Assembly (NCBI RefSeq): GCF_014839835.1
Contig: NC_071646.1
Location: 1,054,001-1,118,000, forward strand
Direction of reading: 5' to 3'
Source of the DNA: Dryobates pubescens
Taxonomy: Eukaryota > Chordata > Aves > Piciformes > Picidae
DNA: 64,000 nt
Shown here: positions 46,501 to 57,536 of the stretch, in pieces
Layout: each line of letters begins with the position of its first letter
Numbering within the stretch: position 1 is the first letter of the stretch
Program-made: the position numbers and the translations under genes
Notes under the pieces: generated by a model
The model's database searches: none
Told to the model about the DNA's origin: nothing
What the model saw: only the letters and a program-made list of their open reading frames with translations

Positions 46501-49139
46501 CAGGTCAGAGCCAGGGGGCCCCCTGGCAGCCCCCACCTGGGCTTGCAGAGAGAAGCTTTTGCTCTCCAGAGCTGCCACTGCAGAGCAAAGCAGAACCCAG
46601 GAGCCAGCTCAGTGTGGCAGCCCCACGCTGGCAATGACAGCTTGAGGCCCAAGGGACTTCCTCTGCAACCTGGAGGTGCCAAAGCTGCTTCCCACAGCAG
46701 GCTGCCCGGGATGGAAAGGTCTCCACCGACTGACAAGGAGAGAAACTCGGCTGGGGCAAGGCAGAGGAAGGTGAAGCAATGGAAGCAAGAGCAGAGCAGG
46801 AGGCATGGAGGCAGCTGTGGTGCCAAGCAGCAGCATGCAGGAGATAAGAGAGCTGGGGAGGAGGGAGAGGGCTGGTTACTAGGAGCTGCTGAGGCGTGAT
46901 GGAGTTGTCTGTGTAAATGCAGAGCTTCTCCACGGTCAGGGGCATGGCTTCCCTCAGCTTGGAAGCCAGCAGCATGCAGACTGCCCCCAGCAGCTGCAGG
47001 TGGTTCTTCCTCACGGGCACCGTCGACAGGTAGCGATCCACATAGTTCATGGCCAGGGGGAAGACCTCTTCCTCACACTTCTGCTCCTCACACACCTGGC
47101 AAAGCCCAGACACAGAAAGAAGAGGGGGAAAGAAAAGAAAAACTTTCAAAACTTAAGAAAAAACCAGGGAAGTTCTAATCAGCAGAGGAGCTCCCCCCAG
47201 CTCCTGCCCACACGGCAGCCTCACAGCCTCTGCTCAGCTTGTGGAGCCTCCAAAGCTGGGAGTGCTCAAAGCCAGGCTGGAGGAGGCTTTGAGCAAGCTG
47301 CTGTAGTGGGAGGTGTCCCTGCCCATGGCAGGGGTTTGGAACTGGATGATCTTTAAGGTGCCTTCCAACCCCAACCCATTCTGTGACTCCATGGCTGTGT
47401 TCCACACTTATCTGCAGAGCTCTTGGTGCTAAGGAGTAAATTGGCTACAGGCACTAGGGCTGTGACCTCAGGGGGACTACAGCAGCAGTTGGAGCAGTAA
47501 CTTCAGCCCTCATCTCCCTGCAGAACTCAGCTGTGTGCTCCTTAGAGCCACAGAGAAGCTAAGAGCCAAACTGCTTCAATTGCCTCCTTGCTCGGCGTCC
47601 CCTCTCGGGCGGCAGAGCTGCCACTGCGCTCCGGGGAGCGCCGAGGACTGCTGGAGGGAACGAGCAGCTCCAGCCCACCTCCAGCTGGAGACCGAACAGG
47701 GCAGGACCCGCAGCCGGCAGCTCCACCTTAAGTGCTCCAGAGGCACAAAAAAGAATCAATGGCAGTGCCCAAATCAGAGGTTGAGTCCTAAAGTCCTCCT
47801 CCTCCTCCTCCTCCCTCAGCCACACTTCCACCACAGCCACCAGCAGCTCTTTCAGCCCCCTGCTCTTATCTCTCCAGCAGGATCGCAACACCTCTCCTTA
47901 TTTAACTTCCTTCTTTCGCCGCAACCATAACAACATTTGAGGCTTCTCCTCCTGCAGCACCAAACCGGCACCGCGCTCCTGCCAGCGGCAACCTCCTCCC
48001 CCTGCCCGGCCTGCCGCAGCGCCCGGGGCTCCGCCACACAGGGTGGTGCCACCCGCCAAGTGCCACCCGCCGCTTCGGCGGCTTCAGGGCTTCGCAGCAG
48101 CAGCCTCCGAGGCACCGTTCATCTGAGCGCCCAGCCTCAGCCAGGGAATTGCAGAAACGGAGGAACAAGAGCAAGGGAAGCAAAGCAAAGCTGCGACAGA
48201 AAGCAGCTCGTTTGTTCATCTTACTGACAGCTGCAGCTTCCTGCAGCGGCAGCCCAGGCTGGGGCGCAGCAGTTTGCCCTCTGCAGAATCTCTCCCTCCG
48301 TTCTCCACTGAGCCTCAACGCTCCTAAGAGGCCCAGGAGGGTCCCCCCGCTGAGCTGCACCCCCCAGAAAGCTGCATTCGCGCTTCATTTAGGGAAGCAA
48401 AGGGCAGCGCTGCTGCTTTTCCCCTTCCCGTAGCATTTTCAGCGCCCCGCAGCCGGTCGTGCGCACGGCCGAGCTCCCTGCTCACGGCTCCCGGGGAGCA
48501 GGGGGCGAACAGGAGGTCCGGTAGCAGCTTGGGGCGTGTGTGAGCAGAGCCTGTGGCCTCCCGGGAGGGGTCTGCTCCTCCGGCACGGGGCAACGGTAAA
48601 CCTGTAGCACCGCCAGCGCTCACAGCCGCTGCTCCTCTGCCCTTTTCGCTCACCTCTGAACCCTCCACGTGCTGCCAGCCCCCTTCATAACCCCCCCACG
48701 CCGCAGACCTGACCTCCACGCCCTGGGACTTTAAGGTTTTCCTGTCCCCTACGATTGCCCTTTGCACCCCCGAACCCCGCAGCCAGCACGGCTCCGGGGC
48801 GCCCGCCCTGTGCTTCCCCCCACGGCCAGCTCTCTCCCGCCAGAGCAGGAGCGCGCACGTTTGCAAAGGCGTTAAAGCTCCGGTGACCGAGCAAGGAACC
48901 GGAGCTGCGGCGGGAGAGGAGGCAGTCCACGGCTGCCGTACCTCCAGCATCCAGAAAGCCAACATCTTCCGCATGTAGGGCTTGATCTCCCGCTGCACGC
49001 ACTGGAAGTAGGAGACGCTGGGGCTATAGCGCTCCTCCTGGCTCAGCAGGTTCTGCAGCACCCGGCGGTTGCCCAGGAGCTGCGGGTCGTGCCCGGCGCG
49101 GGGCACACGGGGGACGGTTTCCACGCACAGCAGCTCCAT
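36811..49139 (-). CDS. CCND3: CCND3, G1/S-specific cyclin D3 (five exons, complete)
   Basis: Exons on the minus strand are 49139-48942, 47095-46880, 40985-40826, 39953-39811 and 36969-36811, all in phase, giving 291 aa (human 292). The N-terminal MELLCVE contains the LxCxE motif (L3, C5, E7) that binds retinoblastoma protein. The cyclin box covers about residues 25-150, with [24 protein letters not shown] and [18 protein letters not shown]; Lys112 is the CDK-binding lysine. The C-terminal fold includes [15 protein letters not shown] and [15 protein letters not shown]. The tail ends [10 protein letters not shown], with Thr282 equivalent to human Thr283, the phosphodegron threonine. Cyclin D3 activates CDK4/6 in G1 and is prominent in lymphoid and erythroid cells. 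The exon 2 donor is the weak GTAACC, and exon 3 begins with AWEV where human has DWEV. The introns are 1846, 5894, 872 and 2841 bp and carry CR1 copies. Confidence 0.97.
37513..37545. repeat. (CTG)11 microsatellite, CAG on the transcribed minus sense
   Basis: Eleven uninterrupted CTG triplets on the plus strand, so CAG repeats in the CCND3 pre-mRNA (intron 4). Confidence 0.97.
39315..39765 (+). mobile_element. CR1 LINE fragment in CCND3 intron 4
   Basis: Sense, rather diverged CR1: CAGCACAGGGCCACTGAGCT, CTCCTGGGCACAGGCTGAGA, CAGTGACAGGACAAGAGGTA and GGCTGCCCAGAGAGGCTTTG. It lies about 45 bp upstream (plus sense) of exon 4. Confidence 0.85.
40070..40570 (+). mobile_element. CR1 LINE fragment, 500 bp, in CCND3 intron 3
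   Basis: Sense CR1: AGCAGGACACTGAGGGGCTG, GGAGAAGAGGAGGCTGAGGG, TTAGGTTGGACATCAGAAGA, GGCTGCCCAGGGAGGTGGTG and GATCTGAAAGGTCTTTTCCT. It makes up over half of this 872-bp intron. Confidence 0.95.
44023..44085 (-). mobile_element. Very short CR1 3' piece in CCND3 intron 2
   Basis: Antisense CR1 end: AATGGTCCAGGTTGGAAGGG, then ACCTCCCAAGGTCCTCCAGT. Confidence 0.8.
46085..46440 (+). mobile_element. CR1 LINE fragment in CCND3 intron 2
   Basis: Sense CR1: CTCCCTGAAAGGAGGCTGGA, TAGAAGAAACTTCTTCCCTG, TGCCCAGGCAGGTGGTGGAA and CTTGAAGATCTTCTCCCAAC. Confidence 0.95.
47096..48941 (-). other. CCND3 intron 1
   Basis: It has a CR1 copy at its 3' side and becomes CpG-rich toward exon 1 (from about 47950). 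No additional exon is supported. Confidence 0.7.
47225..47400 (+). mobile_element. CR1 3' fragment in CCND3 intron 1
   Basis: Sense CR1: GTGCTCAAAGCCAGGCTGGA, TGCCCATGGCAGGGGTTTGG, GATCTTTAAGGTGCCTTCCA and CATTCTGTGACTCC. Confidence 0.95.
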
Positions 49140-49620
49140 GGGCGCAGGCAGCGTGCGGGCAGCAGCAGCCACCCAGCGCCGGCTCCGCTGCAGCCGCCGC
49201 GGGACGCCGGGAACTGGCCGCGCGCGCAGGGGCGGAGCCAGCGCCCGCCCCGAGCTCCCGGCGCGCCGAGGGGGCGGAGCCTCCCCCGCCTCCAGCCAAC
49301 CCACGGGCAGGACCGCGGCCGGGCGCGCACCGTGGTTGGTGGGCACGCCCCGGGGGGCGGGGCCAGGGGCGCGCCGGCGGGCAGGCAGCACGTGGGGCGG
49401 CGGTGGATCGCCGCTGCCATGTTGGGGACGGGGCTGGAGGGGGGGCGGTCTGCATTGGAGGGTCCCGAGGCTCGTCCCCACCCTCCGCTGCGGTACCGGC
49501 GGCCGTGCATTGTGCCCCGCAGCCCCGTGGCTCGCAGGGGCCGGTGGCCGGGCGGTGCGAGCCCTCTGCAGGCCGGGCAGGCTGCGGAGAGCCGGCCCCG
49601 GGGTTTGCAGGAGGCTCACC
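49140..49620 (-). promoter_or_regulatory. CpG-island promoter of CCND3
   Basis: Dense CpG sequence immediately upstream of the CCND3 start codon, continuing from intron 1. GC boxes of the GGGGCGGAGCC or GGGGCGGGGCC type occur at about 49229, 49269 and 49353. No TATA box is near the start codon. This is the expected main promoter. Mammalian CCND3 also has distant upstream promoters, which I cannot place here. Confidence 0.75.
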
Positions 49621-49649
49621 CCCGCCTGCGCGGTGCTAAGAATCATTTG

Positions 49650-51285
49650 TTCAGCATTTAGCCCTGCACTTTTTGTGTGTACCTCCTTCAAAGCTATGGA
49701 AATAATCAGCTGTGCACACACTTGCAGCCGGTCCGCGCTCAGCCTGCTGCCTTCCAGAAGTTACCTTCATGTTGCTACTGGTGCAGCTCCATGGGAGATA
49801 GCAACCTCGGGAGCTGCCGAGATAAGAGGCTGTGGGGCTTGGCTGCCACTTCAGAATAATTACCAATTGTTTGGAAATACCTTCGCAAAGTGTCCTCTGA
49901 ACGGCTGCTTCCTCTGGGGACGTTAAAGCCTTTCCAAATAGTTTGCATTCTGCCTTCCCCAGCACAGCATTTGCTCTGCGCTGCTGCTACCTGCGGCTGC
50001 TCCTCGCTGAGCCAGCAGCAAGCGCTTCCCGATGTGGGAAGCAGGAGGCAAGGGGCTGTAATTCTGGCCACGTTGCTCTCCGGTGCTAGTCATTGGCTGC
50101 AGAACCTGCGCTGGGGCTTTGCTAGCGCCAATGGGAAGGGCCAGCAGACTATAAAACGGACAGCAGGGGCTGCAATGGAAGGGGCTGTGGGTTGCCTTCA
50201 GCCTCGCAGGTTAAATGCTCCTCGCTGAGGAGACGATTAGCTCAGGAGGTTCATTTTTAAGCCAAACGCCCAATACAGGCTGCAAAGGAGATGTGCCCTG
50301 AGGGGGATGCCTTGCCTGTGCCAGTCTCTTCCCCAGCCCGGGGCTGGTGGCACAGTGTGGCCTTTGCAGCAGCAGGAACCAAAGCCCAAATGGGAGAGGT
50401 GGGGAAACACATCTCAGCCCTGCAGCTCACATCTCTTGCTCTGCTGGGCTGCTGCTCCCTGCCAATCCCAACTGCTCTACCTACTGGCACGAGGCACACC
50501 CTGGCACCCCTCCTGGCACCGGGCAGCGTGCTCCAGTACGGTGCAATACTGCTGGGCTTCAGGGCTCGATGCAGGGAACTGGGCAGAGACAACCCCAAAG
50601 ACAGCCCCCAGCAAGAATCCCTCTCTGCAGTCCTGGGGGAAGGCTGCTCCTGTCCAGCAGGGAGTGGAGCAGTGGAGTTTGCAGCCAGCCAGGACTTCTG
50701 GGATGCAGCAAACCTCAGCTGGGTCTCCTCTGCCCACTTCAGCTGCAGTGCTCCTCAGTTCAGGCACCTGGCTGTGCTTCTAGGCTAAAGGAGTGGAGTC
50801 ACTCCCCACAGTAGCTGCTTCCCCCCCTCCCAATCCCTCCTCCCTGTGCTATGTTGACACATTCAGTCCTTTTTTTTTCCTTTGGGGGTATTTCCAGTCT
50901 TTTAGTGAGGAGCAACCACACCAAGTTAGTAAGTGCAAGCAAGACAAGGCTGAAGGCTTTGTCCTCCCTGCTCAGCAGGTTTTGGTTGTGGTGGAAAATG
51001 AAAACCATCTTTATTTTTTCACCAGAGGTTTGGAGGTTCCAAATACCACCTGGGGATGAAGGTGCCACACTTCACACCCTGCCATCCCCCTTCCTCCACT
51101 TGTGCAGAAGCCTTCCCTTGGCCCCCAGGTCTGTGGCACATTCCCAGCTTGCAGCCATGCCCTCAGCCTGGAGTTGTTGTGCTGAATGTGCCCCAGGGAA
51201 CACCACCCAGCAACGGTGATGTGGAGCTGGAGAAAGCAAAGGGTGGGAAGAGAATTCCACCCAGCCCATCCTGGCCTTAAACTCA
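49650..51285. other. Region upstream of CCND3, no supportable gene
   Basis: Unique sequence. A CCAAT box (50128-50132) and TATAAAA (50150-50156) lie in promoter-like order on the plus strand. Several overlapping open frames follow at 50290-50815 in all three frames, none resembling a known protein. Confidence 0.5.
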
Positions 51286-51760
51286 CAGCATCAGAGGATG
51301 TCAGGGGTTGGGAGGGACCCAAAGAGATCATCCAGTCCAAGCCCCCTGCCAGAGCAGGAGCATAGAATCCAGCACAGGTCACACAGAACACATCCAGACA
51401 GGGCTGGGAAGGCTCCAGAGGAGACTCCACAACCTCTCTGGGCAGCCTGTGAGGCTCCCAGAGCCCTGGAGCAGTGCTGCAGCTTCCATCCACTGCTCCT
51501 TGCCCTATCCCAGGCAGCAAGAGAGCAGAGCCTGTCCCTGTCCCTGTCCCCTCCCTCCTGACCCCCAGCCCTCAGACAAACATTGATCCAATCCCCTCTC
51601 AGTCTTCCCTTTCCCAGACTGAACAGCCCCAGGTGCCTCAACCTCTCCTCACAGGGCAGTGCTGCAGTGCCCTCAGCATCCTCCAGCCCTGCCCTGGAGC
51701 CTCTCCAGCAGCTCCCTGGCCCTCTGGAACTGGAGGATTCCTGTAGCTCAGGATGAGATT
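51286..51760 (-). mobile_element. CR1 LINE fragment, 475 bp
   Basis: Antisense CR1: GTTGGGAGGGACCCAAAGAG, ACAACCTCTCTGGGCAGCCT, AATCCCCTCTCAGTCTTCCC and CAGACTGAACAGCCCCAGGT. Confidence 0.95.
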
Positions 51761-52751
51761 CCCAAACCTCCTTCCCAACTTTCTTTGCTTTCTTTTCTTT
51801 TCCTCACCCCCCTCCCCCCTTTTTTTTTTGTCTTTCCACCTTCCAAATCAATCTTCCAGCACTGTGGGCAAGAAATATTTGAAGAATCCCTGGGAGAGGT
51901 TTCTGTGGACCAGTCAGATGGTTTTAATCCAGGGTGACCTCCCCAGCCCCCCCTCCCCTCCTGCTCCACTCCCCTCCCTCCCTCATTGTGAGCAGCATCC
52001 CCACCAGTGGTGCAGGGGAAGCAGAGGGCCTCCTGGCCCACATTTTTAGTATAAATAGACAGCAGCTATTTTCTTGAGTCAGGCAAAGGGAAACCACAGC
52101 CCTGGGTTCTTGGTCCTTCTGGTTTCTGGGCTGTGCCTCTCGAAATGGAAAGTTTCAGGCCCTTTCCCAGGCTTCCTGCTCCCCCTCCTGCATCCCAGCC
52201 TGGGTGCAGAGGCTCTGATGCTGCTCTGGAGCTGGGCTGGGTGGCAAGCATGGCCCCACAGGACACTGGGGAGGGGAGGGGGGGGGACACATGAAGCCTC
52301 TTGCATAAGAAATTCTTCCTTCCAGATGATGACTTGGCAAAACTGCTGCCTCTGCAAGCCACATTATCAGGCTGGAGAGGCAAATTACAGACTGCAGGCG
52401 TCCTGAAGAGCCCTCACTGGGGGGGGGGGAGGGAAGAGAGAAAATTCCAGGAAAACCAAGTGGTGCTGAGTGCTGCCCATAGATAGTCAGCTTCCTGGGG
52501 CTGGCAGGGAGGACTCAGCAACATGACAGGGGAGGGGAAGAGAGGAAATTCCTTCAGGGTAAAAACTACAAAGCCTGATGGCCTCCAGACCTCCACCCAG
52601 CAGTGCTGCTCCTTGCTGAATCATACCAGGGGCTCCTGCTTGGGGCCTTTGGGGGGTGATGAATGAAGAGTGAGCAGGAGCTGGAGCTTTGGAAGGGGCA
52701 GAGTGGGTGCAGGGCTGGCTGTGATGGGCAGCTGCTGTCGTGTGAGGGCTC
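51761..52751. other. Unique sequence with a short pyrimidine tract
   Basis: A CT-rich run lies at about 51773-51845, and G runs at 52270-52290 and 52418-52430. No gene recognised. Confidence 0.5.
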
Positions 52752-52862
52752 ACATCAAGGCCAGGTTGGATGAGGCCATGAGCAGCCAGGGGCAGGGCCA
52801 CCTCCCACCAGCCCAGGCTGGATGAGCTTTTAAGTCCCTTCCAACCCAACCCCCTTCTGATG
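52752..52862 (+). mobile_element. CR1 3' fragment
   Basis: Sense CR1 end: CATCAAGGCCAGGTTGGATG, CTTTTAAGTCCCTTCCAACC. Confidence 0.85.
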
Positions 52863-53040
52863 CCATGAGAGGCACTGGAACTGCTGCTGAAGATGGAGCA
52901 GCACTGGCAGGTGAGGTGTGGGGGGCACAGCTCCAGCTGCAGGGCAGATCCCTGCACGACACAGAGCCTTGGCCCCAGTGCAGATGTTTGCTCCAGTGCC
53001 CATCAGCCACAGCCTGCAAGCATAGGGAGCTGAGGCACCT

Positions 53041-53338
53041 TCCTTCCTTCCCTGCTCCTTCCCTGCTCCTTCAGCTCCTTCAGCACCTTCCCTGCTCCTT
53101 CAGCTCTTTCCCTGCTCCTTCAGCTCCTTCCCTGCTCCTTCAGCAGCCTCCCTGCTCCTTCAGCACCTTCCTTGCTCCTTCAGCAGCCTCCCTACTCCTT
53201 CAGCTCCTTCCCTGCTCCTTCAGCACCTTCCTTGCTCCTTCAGCTCCTTCCCTGCTCCTTCAGCTCCTTCCCTGCTCCTTCAGCACCTTCCTTGCTCCTT
53301 CAGCTCTTTCCCTGCTCCTTCAGCTCCTTCCCTGCTCC
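53041..53338. repeat. 20-bp pyrimidine-rich minisatellite, about 15 units
   Basis: The unit is CCTTCCCTGCTCCTTCAGCT with variants ending CAGCA or starting CCTCCC. Units are in one direction for about 300 bp. It is C/T-rich on the plus strand. Confidence 0.95.
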
Positions 53339-54039
53339 AGCAGGCTGAGAGCTGAGGGAGTCCTGGTCTCGGTCCCATGCTCAAACACAAGGCTGCTGTC
53401 CCCTCCCTGCATCTCTCTCTCTCCTTTCTCATATCTGATTCATTCTTAACATAGGCAAATGCTTCCACTGAGCTGCAGGGAAGTTGGGTTGAGGTCAAGT
53501 TGAACATCTGACCCAGGGGAGGTGTTTCCTAATAGCTTTCCCATTACTGGCAACCACTGCATTCCCTTTCCTCTGACTTGGGCAGGCTTGGGAGTACAAC
53601 TAATTAGTCTGGAGTGATATCATCTGAGCACTGCACCTCAGCAAGGCTCAGCCAGACCCAGCAGTGATGTAGAGGAGAATCCTGGAGCAGAAAGCTGCCT
53701 CAGATGCAGCTTTTTCCCTGCCTAAAACTCCTCCTCAGAGCAGCCTTTTGGGGCAGCCTGGCCCAGGTGTCTGTTTTAGACAGAGAGAGAAGAGTGGCTG
53801 TGGAGGCCACTGGCATTTAGGCTGCATCCTTCAGGTCTGGCACCTGAGCCTGCCTGATCCTGGGCTGCAGCTCAAGTGACCAATGAATTCCTGCAGCAGG
53901 AATGAAAGGAGAGGAGCAGCTGGGTGTGGGGAAGGCCTTCATCTAGGAACAGGGGGTAGAAGTGACTGGAAAGAGGCACAAATGGGTGAAAAGGAGGCAG
54001 ATTTGTAAACAAGCACTTCTGGTGACTCCTTCAGGAGAT
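53339..54039. other. Unique sequence upstream of CCND3
   Basis: Ordinary composition, no gene or repeat recognised. Confidence 0.5.
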
Positions 54040-54185
54040 GTCCCCTCCCTGGAGGTGCTCAAGGCCAGGCTGGGTAAGGCCAGGAGCAATCAGGCCTAGT
54101 GGGAGGTGGCCCTGCCCTTGCCAGGGGGCTGGAACTAGATGATCTTCAAGGTCCCTTCCAGCCCAACCTGTTCTCTGAACCTAGC
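54040..54185 (+). mobile_element. CR1 3' fragment
   Basis: Sense CR1: GGAGGTGCTCAAGGCCAGGC, GATGATCTTCAAGGTCCCTT, CCAGCCCAACCTGTTCTCTG. Confidence 0.9.
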
Positions 54186-54529
54186 AATGAGAAGGTCTGT
54201 GGTGGCCACAGCTTTGGATGACTGCAGAGCAGCTGGACCAGCTTGGACTGCAGGGGAGGCAGCCCAGGGGCCCCCAGCTCACACTTGGAGGGCAGCAGAG
54301 GTTTAGATGGAGTTTCAGCTGACTGCCTATGAAAAACACCAGGCCAGGTTTGCCTCCAGCTGTCGTTTCTGCAGCTGCTTTGCTGCCTTAAGTTCCCTTT
54401 TCCTACCAAACATCTACAGGTCAGACACATTTTGGGTGACTCAGGCTGGCCCAGGGTGAGCCATCCCCAGGGGGATGTTCTGTGCTTTGCTCCTGAGCCA
54501 GCAGAGCCAGGGAGGAGAGTCTGCCCCTC

Positions 54530-55062
54530 TGCTCAGACCCCCCTGCAGCACTGCATCCAGGCCTGCAGCCTCTGTGCCAGGGAGGACCTGGAGGGGCTGG
54601 AAGGTGTCCAGAGCAGGGCCAGGAGGAGGAGCAGAGGGCTGGAGCTGCTCTGCTGTGAGGACAGACTGAGAGAGTTGGGGTTGTGCAGGCTGGAGAGGAG
54701 AAGGCTCTGAGGAGACCTCATTGTGGCCTTCCAGTGCCTGCAGGGGGCTACAAGAAAGCTGGGGAGGGACTTTTGAGGGTGTCAGGGAGGGACAGGACTG
54801 GGGGGGATGGAGCAGAACTAGAAGTGGGGAGATTGAGATTGGCTGTGAGGAAGAAGTTGTTCCCCAGGAGGGTGGTGAGAGCCTGGCACAGGCTGCCCAG
54901 GGAGGTGGTGGAAGCCTCCTGCCTGGAGGTGTTTGCAGCCAGGCTGGAGGTGGCTGTGAGCAACCTGCTGTGGTGTGAGGTGTCCCTGGCCATGGCTGGG
55001 GGGTTGGAGCTGGCTGAGCCTTGAGCTCCCTTCCAGCCCTGCCAGCTCTGTGATTCCTTCAG
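54530..55062 (+). mobile_element. CR1 LINE fragment, about 530 bp
   Basis: Sense CR1: GCAGCACTGCATCCAGGCCT, GGTGTCCAGAGCAGGGCCAG, GAGGACAGACTGAGAGAGTT, CAGGCTGCCCAGGGAGGTGG, and the end CCAGCTCTGTGATTCC. Confidence 0.95.
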
Positions 55063-55644
55063 CTGGTGAAGAGAGAAAGAGATCAGAGAGGGGGAGGAAA
55101 AAATAATAGCAATAAAAAAAACCCCAACCCCCAGCAGGCAGCAAAGAGCAAAGCTGAAACCAATCAATTGCAGAAAGAAGCTGGGCCTGGAAAGCCCCCA
55201 GGGGGGATAAATTTAGGCCATTTCAGGGGATCAGCCTTGGTGGCCAAATTATGCAAATGGTTAAAAAAATAACCCCAAAACCACTGCCTTGAAATGCTCC
55301 ACAGCAAAGAGAGCTTTGGCTTCCACCCTCCCCTTTCCAACCTTCCTGCCTCCTCCTGCCCTGCCCTCAGCTGCTTGCCCACATCTTGCCCTCCCTGCTC
55401 TGGGGCTCTGTTGCCTGCAAGGTGCTGCTCAGTTGCTGTGGCAAGGTCGGTGCCTGGCCCCTCTCTGCCACTCAGAGAGACTCAAAGCCAGCTCAGGGCT
55501 CCTCAGCAGGCACTTTGCCATGGGTTGTGCCAAAGGTGAAGTGAGGAGGAGGAGGAAGAGGAGGAAGGGGAATGGCCCAGGTGGTACAAGAGCAGGGAGA
55601 AAGGACAAAGTCCTTGGAAGCTGAGCTTGGGTCTCCTGCTGCAA
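55063..55644. other. Unique sequence with a POU octamer
   Basis: An octamer ATGCAAAT lies at 55251-55258 in AAATTATGCAAATGG. No gene or repeat seen. Confidence 0.5.
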
Positions 55645-55860
55645 GAATCACAGAACTGGTTTGGTTGGAAGGGACCTCTCAGTCCAACCCTCAGCCAGCT
55701 CCACCACTGCCATTAAACCCTGTCCTGAAGTGCTGTGGCCACACACTGCTTGTGTGGTGCCTCCAGCACCCCCCTGGGCAGCCTCTTCCAGGGCCTGACC
55801 TCTCTGGCAGTAAAGGAAGCTGCTGTCTGCAGCCCCCCAAGCCTGTGGCCCAGCTGCTCG
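55645..55860 (-). mobile_element. CR1 3' fragment
   Basis: Antisense CR1: AGAATCACAGAACTGGTTTG, GTTGGAAGGGACCTCTCAGT, CCCTGGGCAGCCTCTTCCAG. Confidence 0.9.
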
Positions 55861-57536
55861 CTCCATGGCAGCACCCAGGCAGGTTTTGCAGGCTGCCAAC
55901 AGAGCCAAGCAGGCAGCAGGAGGGTGGCAGGAGGGTGGCAGGAGGGCTGGAGCCAGGCAGCACCCTGGGAGCAGGCTGGCAGGCAGCGGGGCTGGGCTGG
56001 CATCTCAGCCTGGCCAGCTGGTGCATGGGCATGGGACTGGGAAGGTCTCTGCAGGAGCCTGGGGTAGAAGGATTCCCTTTGCAGGGGCAGGGGGCTGGAG
56101 GGTGGGCTCAGGGGGGGTGCACAGCCTGCTGCTGGGGGTCACAGGGCAAACCCTGCGGGGTGGCAGCGGTGGGCAAGCAGGAGCCGCAGCGGAGCCTGTG
56201 CTGGGTTGGGTGGCTCGGAGGGAGCCCTGTGCTGTGCCTGTGTGTTCTGGGGGGGTGGGGGGTAGAAAGACAACAGTTGCTCCCCCCCTGCCTTCCCCCC
56301 CCTGGGCTGCACCTGGCTTGCTGCTGCCTGCCTCAGGGGCTTTGAACCTTGCAGGCAAGAAGCCTTCACCTGGCGCTCGCCGCAGCGGGGCTCACCCTGC
56401 TGCAACCGAAAGGAAGCAGCTTGTGCCGGCCCCCAGCAGCAGAGGCAGCCTGCACAGCCAGCAGGGCTGAGCCAGGCCAGCACGGCAGCTCTGCCTCTGT
56501 GTGGCAGACCCTCTGCTCTGACCCCCCAGGGACCGGCCCAGCGCCCCCCCCGGGCGCTGCCAAGCTGCCTCGAAGCCAGCCCGTGGCACATGTGTGCCCC
56601 CCCTGCAGGCTCCCAGGGCTCTCCCCCACAGCTCAGGCTTCAGAGCCAAGGCAGGAGGCTTCCCAGGACCTCCCAACCGCAGTGATGAGGGCAGAGAGGG
56701 GCAGCACAGCAATGGACACACACCAGGGAAGAAGATGCCTCCAGGGACAAGATCAGCAGAGGACCCTTCCAGCCCCTACCACCCTGTGCCAGGAGCTGGG
56801 CACTCACTCTTCTCTAGGCCATTCCCCACAGCCCAGCCGAGGAGGGGACCTTGGCACTGCCCTTGGTGGCTCTTCAGCTCTGTGGTGGAGGAGGCTCCCT
56901 GCACAGCCACCCTGCCAGTCCCCATCCCGGCTCAGGGCTGCCGGGCAAGGCCCCTCCTGGGAGCCACTGATTATCTGCAGCACTGGGGGCAGGCAGTGCA
57001 GGGCTTGCCAGGGGCTGCCACCAACACATCCTGAGCCAAAGCCCTCTGCCAGCAGCTGCAGGATGCTGCCCAGCAGCTTTAGGAGCAGCTGGAGCTGGGA
57101 GATGTGAGAGGGCACAGGGGCACCGCAGGGGCGGCACAGCAGTGCCAGGGGCTGGCACCTCCCTGGGGAGCCATCACCCTGCCTGCTGGAAGCACCAGGA
57201 GCATGCTGCAGGGGAGCAGAGGGGAGCCTGGGGCCGGGGCCAGGCAGGGCATCACGGGCTGCAGCTGCAGCTCTGCCTGCCCTGCCTGTGTTCTGCGAGC
57301 CTGACTTGGGAGCAGGCAGCTGGGGAGCCTCTGCTTTGGCCTCCCCTCCTGTGCCCTGGGCCAGCCTGGTGCCCTGGCCAGGCTGAGCCTGAGAAGGTGA
57401 CCCCAGGGAGAGGAACAGGAGAAACAAACCTCTAGCAGCCAGCCCCAGGGCGGGCAGGGGAGAAGCAAAGGGGTGGAGAGCTGCGAAGAGCAAGCGGAGG
57501 AAGGATGCAGGGCACAGGGCAGAGCCAGGAAGATGA
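55861..57536. other. GC-rich unique sequence, no supportable gene
   Basis: Long open frames overlap on both strands, as expected from GC-rich DNA with few stops. None shows family motifs. A twofold or threefold GGAGGGTGGCA repeat is at 55919-55945. Confidence 0.5.

Larger units (their letters stand above)
40986..46879 (-). other. CCND3 intron 2
   Basis: Mostly unique GC-rich sequence. It has a (CAGA)n run at 40988-41015 beside the exon 3 acceptor, a 22-bp tandem duplication at about 41582-41625, and CR1 copies at 44023-44085 and 46085-46440. No further exon is supported. Confidence 0.7.

Noticed and set aside
48324-49721. 465-codon minus-strand open frame as a longer CCND3 N-terminus
   Set aside because: Cyclin D3 starts at MELLCVE (49139). 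The upstream part is CpG-island sequence and the downstream part is intron read-through past the GTACGG donor.
50291-50814. Three overlapping plus-strand open frames of 155-165 codons after a CCAAT-TATA pair
   Set aside because: All three frames are open, so the signal is compositional; none has a recognisable motif. Kept only as a promoter observation.
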